Source: Fomes fomentarius
Lineage: Eukaryota; Basidiomycota; Agaricomycetes; Polyporales; Polyporaceae
Assembly: GCA_022606135.1 (NCBI GenBank)
Contig: JABYQN010000012.1
Span: 744,001 to 808,000, forward strand
Length of the DNA stretch: 64,000 nt
Direction: 5' to 3'
A program made the translations under genes and the position numbers. The first letter of the stretch is position 1; the number at the start of each line of letters is the position of its first letter. A model generated the notes under the pieces. That model ran no database searches. It saw nothing but the letters and a program-made list of their open reading frames with translations, and was not told the DNA's origin. Of this stretch, positions 20,064-33,424 are shown one piece after another.

Positions 20064-23000
20064 GGATGACAGCACAAGCTGACAGACGACCGTGCGTGCT
20101 GATGACGACGGTCTCCATGCCTCATGGGCTTTGACTGAGACGGCTGTTCAGGCTGTTGGGGTATAGAGAATGCTCGGGCGTTGAAGGTGTTGCGGACCAG
20201 ACCACAGGTATAGCCCAAGAGAGACTACAGGCCATGAGCTGTCATGATAGAGCTTGTTGAGATATGGAGGATGAGGACGGACGCAGGCAGCGACGAGAGA
20301 TAGATGGGAACTTAGGACGGACACATCCTGCGATTGAGGTACGAGGTCAGTAATCTGGCAGTATGAAGAGAGAACTTGAAGAATAACAGAGTCCTCGTGT
20401 CCCAGCCAACTACGGAACATTCATATATCCAGCATACCTTTCGCACTCGTAGCCCCTGCTCCGGTTTGTATTATGTTGGAGGTTCTGATAACGTTATCCG
20501 GCCGAGCTGCGAGAGAACCAATTGGAGAACAGAGGTTCATGCTTGCGGTCAAAGCCAAGTGTTGCCTATGTCACCCAACAGGCAGAAGCAAGTAACTATG
20601 CAAGTAGTGGGAGGGAGACACAGAGAAAAGAGAACGGTCGGTCTTAGACTTGAGGACGGAGATCGGCGGTCGCTCCTACATCCGCTACGTGGCGAGGTCT
20701 CAGGGGCGCTTTTCAAGTCGCACCGACACCGCTCGCCATGCCCACCTCAATGTCCACATCAACAGTGGCCTCAGTCCTCTAGCTAGGTACGATATCGGTA
20801 CGGATGAACGCGGGAGCTGACAGCTGGCTGAGCATACTCTCTACGCAGGACAACCTCGGGCCCTGGACGCGAGGGACTCGTACGTGGACCGCACTGGTGG
20901 ACCTAGTGATTTCGCGCCGGGCCCCCTCTTTGTCCTCTCTCTACTCAATCGACCATGGCCTCCTTAGCACGGACACAGGCCTTCACGCTCTCACTAGGTA
21001 TAGTATGGGAAGCAGGAGCACGGGCAGCCATCCTCAACGTAGGATAGCCTTCGAGCTCTGGACGGCAGTTCCCCGACGCGCTCCCTCTGCTCTCTGTTTA
21101 CTCCAGCCGCGTACCCCTCAGCCCCTCCGGTGTTCACGCATCTTTCCACTGCTCTTGTGCTAGTACGTGTGACTTGCGCGCATATTAGACGAGTAACCGG
21201 TGATTTCAAGTAAGCACCTCTTCATCCCTCGTCTCGTACGTGACCAACCTCGCAAGTATAACAAGCCTTCCTCTCCCACATGTCGTCTACCGACGCGGAG
21301 GCCTCAACTTGACGAGAGCAGCGCACTCAACTTTCATGAGTCTACTTGCGAAACTGTGCCTTCAGGTGAGCACCGGAGTCTCACTTCGTCCTTTAATCCC
21401 TCAGTCGCCTCCCAGTCTCATCGGCCGATCAGCATACTTCAATCCGAGACCGCACCCTGCCTTTCGCCGCTCTGACGGACCTAGACCACTCGGCGCGCCC
21501 GATCTCACGACTCGCGCTCTTGTTCTCGGTCGACATCTCGCTGTACGTCTACTCGAGTTCCTGTTACACGACTGCAGAAGCTAGGCCACGAATGTTGGAC
21601 GATACCTCGAATGATAGCTTTAAATTACATCGTGTCCATGCTCCACTCGCTAGGTAGGATCTTGGTAGCAACCCATATCGCGCATGCACACATAGCACAT
21701 GTGACAGCACTCCATATCTAACGCCTCCTCTGCGGTCCTCAGGTGAGATCAATGGGATTGCCATTTCGTGATTTCATTGCCATCTCCTGGACGTGCGTGC
21801 GCTCTTCCACTTGTTGATTGACACGTCTTGGACGACAGGGAGACGAGGGGCGCGATTGAGCCTCAACTGACCTTATCGACCTTCCGTACCCGCACGCGAC
21901 CTGATCGATTTCATTTTTAGTTCTCAAGGTCGTGTTCTCCGCCATCCAGGTATGTGAGTCAGATGTCGTAGCTATTTTTCTGTAGCTTCACCACGACGCT
22001 GAACCATCGCGGCTGTCCAGGTATTCAACGCTCTGCGACCTCCAAATGTGGTCGCGCGAAGATCTTACCAAAAATTTTCCTTGTACAGTTAGTAAGTGTC
22101 TGACTTGCCATTGTCAATGGTCACCCCACGATAAGGGAGATCGAGAGCCGGCCGATTGTATAGCACCTCGCGTGACTGCTGCATACCGACACGGGCATCG
22201 TCGAGTGGACAAGGCTCAGCCCCAAGGGCCGTGTTTCAAGCCGCGGGGGTGCACAAACTCGCCTTCGCCACGATAATCTTCCCTGTCTCTGCTACAATTG
22301 AACATTGCTCACGCACATGCAGCGCACCTCGCGCGACTGTGGAATAGGTGTACGCGAGGATTGCGGCAGGTCTAGCAACTTGGCGAACCTGCAGACATAG
22401 ATAGTACACGACGCCTCAGACGGTACGTGAACAGGCCTCCGACGGCTAATATACACACTGACAGGCTGCTTCTCCTTCACCGATCAAGTTGTTGGTCCGG
22501 AAGCATTTGAAACTCCCAGCGCGGTTACCGCGCTCGAGCGGCATCATGTCGTCCTCTGGTTGGGAGTTTTCGGAGATTTAGCACCTTACTGGTCAGGTGC
22601 TCTCTTGTCCACCACTGGGATTGATACCGTCTATTCCGCCAATATCTGTGCCTTGTGGGCTCCTGTCCGCTCGTCATCTGACCTCTCACTAAGTCGGCCT
22701 ATCATACAGTCTTCTCCGCCACATAGCTCATAGCCGTTTTCGCCCGTACCAGACACTCACCCTCGTTCAGCGTCTCGGAGAATGTGCACACCATACTAGG
22801 TTGACTCCATGGGACACCAATACACTTATTGCGCAGTCTCTTCCTGCCACAGTGCACCTCCGTCTCCTGACGAAGTGCGTTATCTTCCTCGCCCTCCGCC
22901 CGCGCCCCTAAGCTACAATTGCATTGCTTACCCACATCGAGACCATGGGTGATCATTCAGATGCATATGGGCATCCGCAGTGGCGGCAGTAGTCCTTCTG

Positions 23001-23850
23001 TGGCGAGAACAGGCATTGAGATATCCATAGCTCACCGGTTTGTCCACGACCACTCCACTCTACTTGTCCGCTCATGATCCGAATCTACTCTTTCGAATGC
23101 ACTCTCGTATCTTTCCCAAAACCATGTGGAACTTCCCGCGCACGTAACGGATGCGCAATTTCTGCATGCCGATTGAGCTCGTTCTGTCACGGAAGAAGAG
23201 CTTCCCTACACCTCGAGGCCCAGTGCTCAGGAGCTGTATCCTGCAACGCGTGACCCTCTTCGCGCAATTCGAGCTTCCTCATTGGTAGGTAATTATGGCA
23301 TCGCAGACGTGCGGTCGTAGAATACGATGGCGTATGTGTGCTACTGTAAAATTAGAGCATCCATGTGTATGTCGAACGGCGTTCACAACAGCAATGAACG
23401 GAACACATTCCTCGCATTTCTGTGACCTGTATGTATGCGTGTCAGAAGAGGTGGTAGAACCGCAGTATGGTCTCACTCGAATGGTCCAATGGGCGGTATG
23501 GAGGCAAGGAACAGCACCTCCCAGCCTGTCAAGGCTGCCATTCGACCTTTGGTGGAGCCGAGGAGTGAGGTCGCTGGCAAGGCATATGGGCTTAGAATTG
23601 GGATTCTGGTAGACGCCTCATGGGCGGAGATGTCATGCACCACGTCAGACGCTGTCACTGCTGTCGTAATCGGGAATAGAAGCACGGCCACATGCTGTGT
23701 GTCCTGCCTGTGCGAGGCTGCCATGCACAAGAGAGCGCGACCAACGTTCAGCAGTACTAGTAAGAAGAGCGTACCTAGGCCTCTCGCCCTGTTCGTCTGA
23801 TTCAACACCCCTCTCAGCATTCACCACATCATCGCTGCTGCTCCCCTCCA
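20064..23850 (+). repeat. Long degenerate block, repeated at 29790-33424
   Basis: This block and the one before DUF6535 copy 3 share order and orientation over more than 3 kb. Examples are the AGGTGAGCACCGGA junction at 21364 and about 30973, TCACGACTCGCGCTCT at 21505 and 31273, and the final 100 bases before each DUF6535 start. GT- and AG-like junctions are kept in places, as if an old intron-rich gene decayed. No intact frame or domain is recognised. Confidence 0.6.
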
Positions 23851-26295
23851 ATGGCTGACCTCATGGAGAATTGCGACATTCGATCTCCATCTAACACATC
23901 TCCGCAACATCCGCTAGAGGATCCTGGCCAGGAACCGCCAGAGACGGTATGTCGATCTCACACCCTGATGTGCGGTCAGTGCTCGATCGTCGTCATTGTC
24001 CTTGGCGTCCATTGTCCAGCAGTAGTCTATGCGTCTAAGTTCATAGCTAACTAGTCGATTCTGTAAGGATTCCGTGGCAAACGAGAAGGAGGAATGGCCT
24101 GAACTACTCCCACGAAGTTGGCATGTCCCGTCCGCAATTGTATGTGAGGTGCTCTGTTTGTGTTCGTCAAGGTGACCCATCAATCTATGTAGGGACGCTG
24201 GATGGAGCGTCGAGATGACTTTACACCAGACGAAAAGAAAAAGGCTTGGGACGAGACCGCGAAAATCGTCAAGGACTATAGCGACGAGCTGGTGAAACGC
24301 TGGAAGGAGGAGATCGACACCCTCCTCGTCTACGTGCGTCCTCGTTTATCCGAGTTCCCATCAACTACGAATGCTCATATGCATGCATCCAAGGCGGGTC
24401 TTTTCTCCGCCGTGCTCACAGCTCTCATAGTCGAATCCTACAAGCTCCTCTCGCCCCCTCCACCAGACCCTGTTCTCGTCGCACTCCAGCAAATTTCCAT
24501 CCAGCTTAGCAGCTTCTCCGTCAATCCTCCCTTCGTAAATTCTACTACACCGATCGTATCCCAGGCCCTCCCACCTGCCCCTCCCGCACCTCGCTGGGCA
24601 GTATGGCTCAATGCCCTTTGGTTCTCAAGCCTCATCTTCAGTCTCTCCGCCGCATCGGTCGGCATCATGGTCAAGCAGTGGCTGAACGAGTACAGCACCG
24701 GGCTCTTCGGTGATTCACGGCATTTTGCTCGCCTTCGCCAACATCGCTTGCAAAATCTGGAAAGGTGGCATGTCGCAGAAATTGTCGCAATCCTTCCGGT
24801 TCTCCTCCAAATTGCGTTGGCGCTGTTCTTTGGCGGCTTACTCGTTCTACTGTGGATCCTCAATTCAGACGTCGCTGCAGTGGCATCAGCCCTCGTCGGT
24901 CTTCTATTTGCCTTCACCATTGGCTCATCAGTTATTCCCATCTTTCGAGCCGACTGTTGCTATCTGTCTCCTCCGGTCTATGTATTCTTCTATGCTGTGC
25001 GTCCTGCAAAGGTCACCATCATCCACATCACTCTGTTATTGTGGAATGTGCTATGTCGTATCAGGAGGCTTTTGAAGTGTTCAGATGATGGCAGCACTGC
25101 ATTCTCAGATTGGCAGGACAGATCCTGGATGGTCACATGGCGGGGACGCGAGCTCAAAAAGATCTCAAAGTCCTCATTTGACCTTGATGTCGCAACTGTG
25201 ACAAAGGCATACACCACCACCATGGACCTGTCCTATCTTAACGACTATGCTACTATTTGCTTCTCCGACTTTCCCCAGGTGTCACAGGTTGCAGACTGCT
25301 ACCGAGGACTGGTGTCTGAGATGGACCGCCATCAGCTGGACAAAACAGACATTCCCCTGACCATACAAAGTGATCTCTGGCTTCCAATCAAGCATATGAA
25401 AGAGTATGCGGATATCGTTGGACATGCCTGGGATAGTTGGCATCCAATGTTTTTGGTTAAGGATGGCCTGCCCGATATGGACCGATTCTGGGAGGATAGC
25501 TACGGCCGGAGCAAAATTCCTACTCATGCAAGCAGCCACTGGCGCAACCACCTCTGGGCTAATGCGCTAATCCACGACAACACTTCCGTTGCATATGAGA
25601 GGATTGTCAGACTCTTCAATGATGAAGAATACAGACATTGCAGCAATGCAGTGCGACGATGTGGTAAGCGGTCCATCCATTTCTATGTGGTGCATGTGCT
25701 TGTCTGATGTTCAGTGTGACATCAGCTCTACGTGTCGTCGAGCAAGAAATGCGGGAGCATGGCCAAAAAGCAGAGAATGCCTCCCTCACACGGTGCTCAT
25801 GGGGTCTACAAATGCTGCTCCGCTGGGTGGGCGCAAGTTCCAGCGTGAAGGACGCACAGCCTGAGGATATCAAAACAGCGAAGGCCATCCGTGCGTTCAC
25901 GCGCCATGGGCTGCTTTGCCACTTCAAGTGCTATACCACCGAGGCTGGCAAGACACTGTCACTTGAGCGCAACAATACTGAAATTGTAATCCAGAGGCTA
26001 CGCAACCTCTGTGAAGATCAAGCTCCAGACTTCATGACTCCCGACCTGGTCGACGTGCTTGTGCAACTTTACGAGGCGCATCACGCCGAATTCCACAGGT
26101 ATCTGTACTTGGAGGAATGCAAGCCATGGATCTTGAAGCTCAAACGTGATAGTGACGAGTCTAAGAAGGTGGGTATTTATTTTTTGGAAGCTCTTGTCAG
26201 AAGCATGTTGACAAGATGAATGACCGCTATAGAACGATGATCATGGTGGTATTTCACATGGAGGGGCCCACCTCTCTGAGGCAGCGGAAGACTGA
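23851..26295 (+). CDS. DUF6535 membrane protein, copy 2, about 714 aa
   Basis: Paralogue of the genes at 9803 and 33425. Exons 23851-23946, 24068-24139, 24193-25663, 25726-26168 and 26233-26295 join in phase. This is the best-preserved copy: start MADLMENCDIR, exon 2 with KEEWPELLPRSW, exon 3 with the DUF6535 domain (FSAVLTALIVESYKLL, LIFSLSAASVGIMVKQWLNE, LPVLLQIALALFFGGLLVLL). The cytosolic-looking C-terminal half ends SEAAED and a TGA. The residues around the helices are nearly identical to the other copies, while the segment around residues 440-470 differs in length and sequence. Function is unknown; membrane location is inferred from the helices. Confidence 0.85.
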
Positions 26296-28984
26296 CGCGA
26301 CCCCGCTGCGGCCACTCGAGTCTCCGTCGTCGAACAGTCGCATTCAGACTCCCGCACATAGTCAGCCCACTTCGTGCACGCAGAGGAGTCGCAGAGGGAG
26401 CTTGCTACCAGCTCTACAATCATCTTTCCCTCGCCAGATTGAGCCGACGACCGATTCAACTCGTCAGAATCAGAGTCAGTCATGGATCCTATGTGCCTGA
26501 TGCATACTCTCCTCGCACTCTCACCTCCCCTCGCTTCATTCCGCATTCCTGGATGCGGAGTCAAGAACACTATTGTCTCCACGCTCGCCCACCTCCTCTC
26601 CGCAAACGATCCACCCAGTATAGCCTTCCGACTACATGTTCTTCCCCCCTCCCTCGTCTCAATCTTCGCATTTCAGCCCTCATATTGTATCCGCCGCACA
26701 CCCACAACTCGTCCCGTCACCTCAAGCGCGCTATGCTCCTCGCATCCCCGCACTCCTGGTGCCCTCTTAAGGATCACTAAGAGGCTCCCACTACCTTCCT
26801 ATCCCGTGGTGCTACCGAACCACGACCACGCTCTTCTGAGAGCAGGCACCCCGGCGGCCCAATTCTACTCAGTCACCTCGCCTCCACCTCACGAGTCACC
26901 AGTACCATGCATATGCCCTCTCAGCCTCGCTCACTCCAACCTCTCTCCTCATGTTGCAAACCATAGCGACCGTGCATACACACGAGCTCCCTCGCACCAC
27001 GGATCTCTGCTTGGTCTCTGCCAACCTCTTACTTCACCTCACGCTCTCGAATGTCGCCTCGCTTTCCTGTTCCCTCCCGCCCTTCCCTCTCCATGCAGTC
27101 TCGTCATCGCCCGATCTCACGTCTGTTCCCCTGATTGATGCTTTGTTCGCTCTTCTGCCTGTTCCTCCATCGTCCATTCGATCTGTCCGTTCCAAGCGCT
27201 TTTACATATGTCTCCTTTTCTCCCATCTCACCTATTTACAATGGCTCCGCCATCTAGTCGTTCCAAGTCACTCATACACGTTCTTGCTGCTCCCTTCTGT
27301 CTACCACTAGTTTTATTCCATCATCCGCATCCCGATCTCCGTCTTCCTTCCTCGACCCCACATCTATGTAGATCCTGTCTCCGACCTCGAGTTCGAACCT
27401 TATGATATTGACAGACAGAGAGCATATTTACCAACACTATTCGTACTGTGTACGACCCTACACCCGGTTTCATATGCATTGCCTTGGCCGAGCCCTTGTC
27501 CCTCGCTTTCTCCTCGAACGACGCACTGTTCGGCTTCCAAACCCGTGCACTCACGGAATATCTTGGCAAGCCAGTTCAACGTGGAACTCGCACGAGCAGC
27601 CGAAATGCGCCCTGTCAGGTCTGCAGAGGACTGCATTCTGGAGGTTAGCGCCTCGGAATGATTTACCAAGGAAAGAACTGACCGTTCATGTGCGACGCCG
27701 ATGGAGGATGTGGCAGTCACAACAGCTATGTGAACACATCCGGAGATCTTCGCATCAAGACTCCGACTGGACCAGTGGTCGATCTGCAGGTAAACGGCAC
27801 AGAATGCGCATGAGGGTGGAGGTTAGAAGATATAGTTATTGCAAAAAGTACCTAGTGTATACCAGCACAACGGCGCCATGCCGCGTATCCCACCGACACA
27901 GTGCGAGCACACCATGATTTGAGTGCGCTGCGGGAGCGGCGACGTTAGATCAAAGATAGAACATATGGTACCGGAGTTACATCGACCTACGTGGGCCGAG
28001 AACCAGAGCACTGCACCTAGAAGCACGAGTCACGGCATAATCAGTCAAACATATGTAGGAGTCACGACGGCGCGACATGAGTTCACGGATATGGAGGATG
28101 ACCAGCCAAGGCCCAAAGCCGCGGCCGGAAGAACGTAGACGAAGCGAAGCGGCCATGCTAGCCTATTGAGATTCCTGTACTAATCGGGTCTCGCAAGATG
28201 TGTTGCCCCTAAGACCCCTTGAGCCGACAGCGAGCGATGGGGTAAGTTCGGCTTTGCGACGTCCCTCAGCTATGCCTGCAACACGTAGAGCAGCCTTATG
28301 ACGAAAAGCGGGGCGACACCAGGGGGCTATCGAGCTGTCCTAGCTCCTCAAACGATGAGACTTGTTCTATGTATGTTCGTCGTACCCACAGGTTGGCTGT
28401 AGGTGGGAACTTGGATAGCGTGCTGCTGCATGGTACTCCTCCAAAAGGCGAGCAGCATATGCACAAACATGGGAATAGTTGAAAGGGATTGGGCACCGTG
28501 CTGCTAGGCAGCGGATGGGGCAGCAGACTGAGAGGGCCCTCAACGTCGTCCGAACGGCATCGTTACAAGAGCTGAGACCTTTTCCAGGCCAGCAGCGATT
28601 TGTGATGGATGGTCGGAAGGGCGGTAGGACAGCGGATGACAACTTGCCAGCCATAGCGTTGATGCGAGCAGCTGCTGCGGCTCTTCTCGTGTCACCTTAT
28701 GCGGGGACAGGCGAGGCACGGGGAGGAAGGAACTCCTAGTATGTTACAAGCTATGACAGATGGACTCACATGGTCGTTATGTCCGGTGCACATATGCCTT
28801 GCTCTTCATCGAAGGTCACCTCTTGTACAGGCCTGGCTCTCTTGGGCAGCGCCGTTTGAATGCGTCGAGTAGTAGAGGACATCCGAGATCAAGAGTCAGC
28901 GTGAGTGCAGCAACCAAGGGCAGAATGACGCACTCATGACGCACAGTCCAAACTTTGTTGGACAACCTCCGGACGCCGGTCGGT
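26296..28984 (+). repeat. Spacer after DUF6535 copy 2
   Basis: 26296-26500 still resembles the extended reading frame of copy 3. 26500-27560 is C- and T-rich and matches the spacers at 12440 and 35960. A phrase around 27480-27540, with GCCGAGCCCTTGTCC and TCCTCGAACGACGCA, recurs at about 36290. 27660-28980 shows nothing recognisable on either strand. Confidence 0.5.
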
Positions 28985-31900
28985 CCGGCCACTCATGGCG
29001 CATACACGCGCTTGAGTCGGGGGGCTTCCACTCCGAGAGTTGAGCGCACGTTCTAGTCAATACCAGACAGGTCGTTTAAGATGAATGCGCATGGTGTCAC
29101 CAAAAGAGCCTAAGGGCTACATGAGGAATGAGATGTGCGACTGCATGAACGAGCATCAAGTCCGCCCAATCGTGCCTAGTCGACAGTGAACGGGATGAGC
29201 CATCAATGGTTGAGATGGGGAAAATAACGACGTACGGATGTGTCACATGGACGGGCTTCCGTGAACGGATACTGAGGTGTGAGACGTACTCGGGGCTGGA
29301 TACTTCGAGCGTGCAGTGGATGCAATTGCACACCGCTTCGCGTTGCATCTAAGAACACACGAGGATGTCGGAGACCGAAGCGCGAGAGCAGATCAAGCAA
29401 GCACTGAGAGGGATGATGGCGTCGCAATCCCGAACGCAGCTCAGGATAGTCCACTTAGCATTGGAGAGCGTGCGAGGTCTGGCCGCTCGAGAGTTCGGAC
29501 CGAGCGGCGGCATATGTGGGTCGAGGACCAGATGAAGCTCGCTGGGAGGCACTGGATAGTCAGTTGGGTGTGCACTCCTGAGGCAAAAAGAAAAACTGAC
29601 ATTCGCTGGGCGACAGACGGAGTCACTCGTGCTGAACGATACTGAGACCACCAGCGGCTGGGCGACTCGACTCGTCCTTGAGGGCCCGACATGCACACAC
29701 GTCTAGAACCTCGATGATCTCCAGGGTGACCAGAACGGCGTCTTGGTGCACCGAGACAGCATGGACAAGAGACTAGAAATGGAGGATTACAGCATGAACT
29801 AACAGACGACCGCGCGTGCTGATAACGATGGTGTTCGTGTCTCATGTGTCTTTGGCGAGACGGCCTGTTGGGATCTTCACGTACTAGGTAGTGAGAGCTC
29901 TCTGGTGTTGCAGACGTTTGCGGTTGCGGGCGTTTGCGGTTGCGGGTATATCCAAAGAGAGTCTAGTGCAGGCCACGAGCTATAACGGGAGAGCTTGTAG
30001 AGGGATGGAGATGGGGGATGAAACTTTGAAGTCGGACGTCCGGTGTTGTGGACACGTAAACGCAGGCTACGCGTACAGCCATCGCAATCCTTCCACCGCC
30101 TTCTGGGTGGTGAGCCTGAGGATGTGGCTCAAGGACGCAGACAGCGGAGAGAGAGCGAGACAGTAACCAAACATCCTTGGCTCTGATAGATGAGGTATGA
30201 GATCAGTAGTCTGGAAGGAGCAAGAATTAAGACTCACAGAGTCCTCGTGTCCCAGCCAATTACAGCACCTTCATATATCTACGTAGTACCTTCCTCACTC
30301 TCGTAGCTCCGGTTTGTGTCAACTTTGAGGCTCGAACAGCGTTACGGGCCAGACCGCAGGGACTGATTCGAGAGCCGAGGGTCACTGTTGTGGTCGGAGT
30401 CACGTTTGCCTATAACATGCAAAGGAAAGAAACAACAGACTATGGAAGCAGTGGGAGGGAGATTCAGAATGAGAACAGTCGCCGGTGTTGGACTTGGAGA
30501 TGGACGGGAGATCGGTGGTCGGTCCGACATCCGCGACGTGGCACAGCGATGTCTCGAGGGCGCTCGCCGCTATTGATGCACACTGAGTAGCGACCGTCAT
30601 GCCCTCCTCCACGTCCGCCCGCTCTCGACTGTAAGTTTAACTCTCTTTCTCCCACAGCTCAGGCTTGAAGCTCTCGACGACAGCCTCCTATGCGCTCCCG
30701 CCACTCTCTGTATACTCCAGTGGCCGGGGCTATCCCAGTCCCCTCCTGTGTCCACGCGTCAAATCCACCGCCCTCCGCTAGGTTACTGTAGGTACTAGTA
30801 GGCGAGTAACTGGTGAGTGCCAGTCGATACCTTCCCCATCCCTCGTGTCGCCAACCTCGCAAGCTCAATAGTCACCCCTGTCCCATACGCCACCTTTCGA
30901 CACGAAAGCCTCCACCTCGACGAGAGCTGAGCACTGGGCTCTCGCGAGTCGACTTGCGCAAGCATGCCTCAAGGTGAGCACCGGATTATTATCTCGTCCG
31001 CTAATCCCTCAGGTCCTGTGCATCGAAAGTCCCGCCTGACCCCGAACGAGCTACCGCCCCAGATATGGGCAACAACGCTGAGCACCGTCGACCCCAATCG
31101 GGCCACAAGATGAGTATTCAAAGGCATTGGGCACAGATCACTGCTCTTGGCGACTCCTCGCTCCGTGCACGCCGCACGGGATGCTCCCAGTCCAATCCGT
31201 TGATGTACCTATCCGAAAACACTCCTCGCCTCTTGCCGGTCTGATAGACCCAGACCACCCAGAGCACTCGACACTCACGACTCGCGCTCTCTTGCTCAGT
31301 CGTCATCCTGCTGTCCTTGTACTCGAGCTAGCGCATGCCCTCAACCTTGTCTCGAGCGATGGACGAGACGTTGCTTTACGTCCCTTGATCACATCGTGTC
31401 CAAGGTCAGGTCGACTCGCAAAGCTGGATTTGAATCCCCTCTTGCGCACTTGAACAAGCTCACACGACAACATGGATCGTTCACGACACTCAAAAAGCCT
31501 CCTCTGCGGTCGTCAGGCGAGGTCGATGGTATCACCATTGCGACAATTCTTGTGCCATCTTCTCCCCATCAACACTACTTGGACGACCGAATGAGGGGCG
31601 ACGAGGTGCGAATACCTCATGTACCCTCCGTACCGGTGTGCGACCCCGACGCGACCTCATCGAGTTCAATTTCGGCTCTCAAGGGCCGTGTTCACTATGA
31701 AACCTCATATGCATTCTCTTCCTAGCCTGGCACGCGCGCTCGAACATCGCTCCTGCCCATGCATCCTGCAAGTTGCAACATTCTGCGACCTCGGAGTGCA
31801 TTCACGTGAAGATCGGGTGAATGTAGATCTCTTCCTGAATCCGTGGACGTCCGGCCAAGCCCGCCTCAAGATTTCCACCTTGGATACCGGCACGACAGGA

Positions 31901-33424
31901 GGTCCGACGGGAATTGGCCGACTTGCGAACCCCTTGCATACCAACACGCGACCTCGTCAATTGCGGAATCAGCTCGCAAGGCCGTGTTCTCAGCCACGAA
32001 GGTAAGGTGCAAGAATCCGCCTTTGCCATCAAACTCCCTGTACCCCTTCTGTCGCAACGGAACGTAGCTCATGTGCATGCATTGAACGTCGCGCGACTAC
32101 GGAATTCGTGTATGCGAGTACGGCGCGAGGTCGTGACCCCTCGAACATCTCGACGAACTCTCCAGCAGACGCCCGACCTCGCCTGCTGCAGGACGCCTCG
32201 GACGGTACGATATCAGGTCTCCGACGGTTGGTATAGAACTCTAACCCGCTTACAGACTAAGCTGTTCGTCCGGAACCATCGCAAACTCCCTTTCTGGCTA
32301 CCGGTTAGGTGTCCATCACCGAATCTGAAACACAGTCTACTCCGCCAGGTTCTGTACGTCTCACCCGCCACCGGAAGTCCGTCTGTCATACCACCTTCTC
32401 CGCCATACCAGTGCATGGTATACCTCATTTAATGGCCGTTCTCGCCCGGACCAGATACTCACCCTCATTCAGTTTGTCGGACACTGGGCATGTCATGCTA
32501 AGGACATTGTCCTCCTTCCGGCACTAGTCGTTCTCTGCCGTGCACGTCCGTTTTCTGACGACTATCATACGTACTCGTTCAGTTTTGTCAGACTATCGCC
32601 AGTGCAGGTGGTCCTCCTGTGAGGTCCTCGTTTTTCACTCGCGCCCCACATCGTCGAACTCAAAAGCAGATTGCTCTGCACATGCCTCGCTGATGATTTC
32701 AGCCATCGATAATTGCCCGCTATGACTCCACTGCACTAATCAATTCAATATCCGAACGTTCCTTCTTACGCCCTACTCTTCTAAGCCGTTCTATTATCTT
32801 TTCCCGGTAGCCATGTAGAGCTTCCCGCGCACGTCATCCTCTACACGCACTTTCCGGCATCTGCATGGTGATGGAACCGAGCTTACCATTTGAAATCATG
32901 GTATCGCAGACGTGCGCCGGCAGTCGTGTCAGAATGCGATGGTAGAATGCGATGACAATCGTGCATCTCGATAATTTTCAACAGCAGTGGAGAGATGGCA
33001 GTCTTATTAGCGTGTCAATTACCTGTATGCACGTCAACGAGGGCAGGTATGACTGAAATATAGTCTTACTCGAACGAGTCCGTGATCCAATTGGCGGTAT
33101 ACAGGCACCCCAAGGCCGTCATGGATGCTGTTGGACCTCGGAGGAGTGAGGTCGCTCAACTACTACTACTAGGCATAGCATGTGGAGGTGCTGCGGGTTT
33201 AGATTCGCAAGGCTGATGGACGGGAGACCACGTCAGACGCTGTCAATGCCGTGAAGATCGGGAAGCACGGTCACGTGTGTGTCGTGCCTGTACGGGGCCG
33301 CTGACAGTGGCAGCGCGGCCAGTGTTCAGCAGTACTGATCGACTCATTGAGCCTCTCGCCCTGTTTCATCCGATCCCAACGCTCCTCGCAGCACTAACCA
33401 CATCATCGCTGCTGCTCCTACCCA
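28985..33424 (+). repeat. Second copy of the degenerate block before a DUF6535 gene
   Basis: Parallel to 18960-23850 in order and orientation but lacking the CNH fragment. Between 29745 and 29790 the copy passes directly from sequence matching 19755 to sequence matching 20065. It runs straight into DUF6535 copy 3 just as the first block runs into copy 2. No intact gene is seen, though there is a leucine-rich open frame around 31230-31390. Confidence 0.6.
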
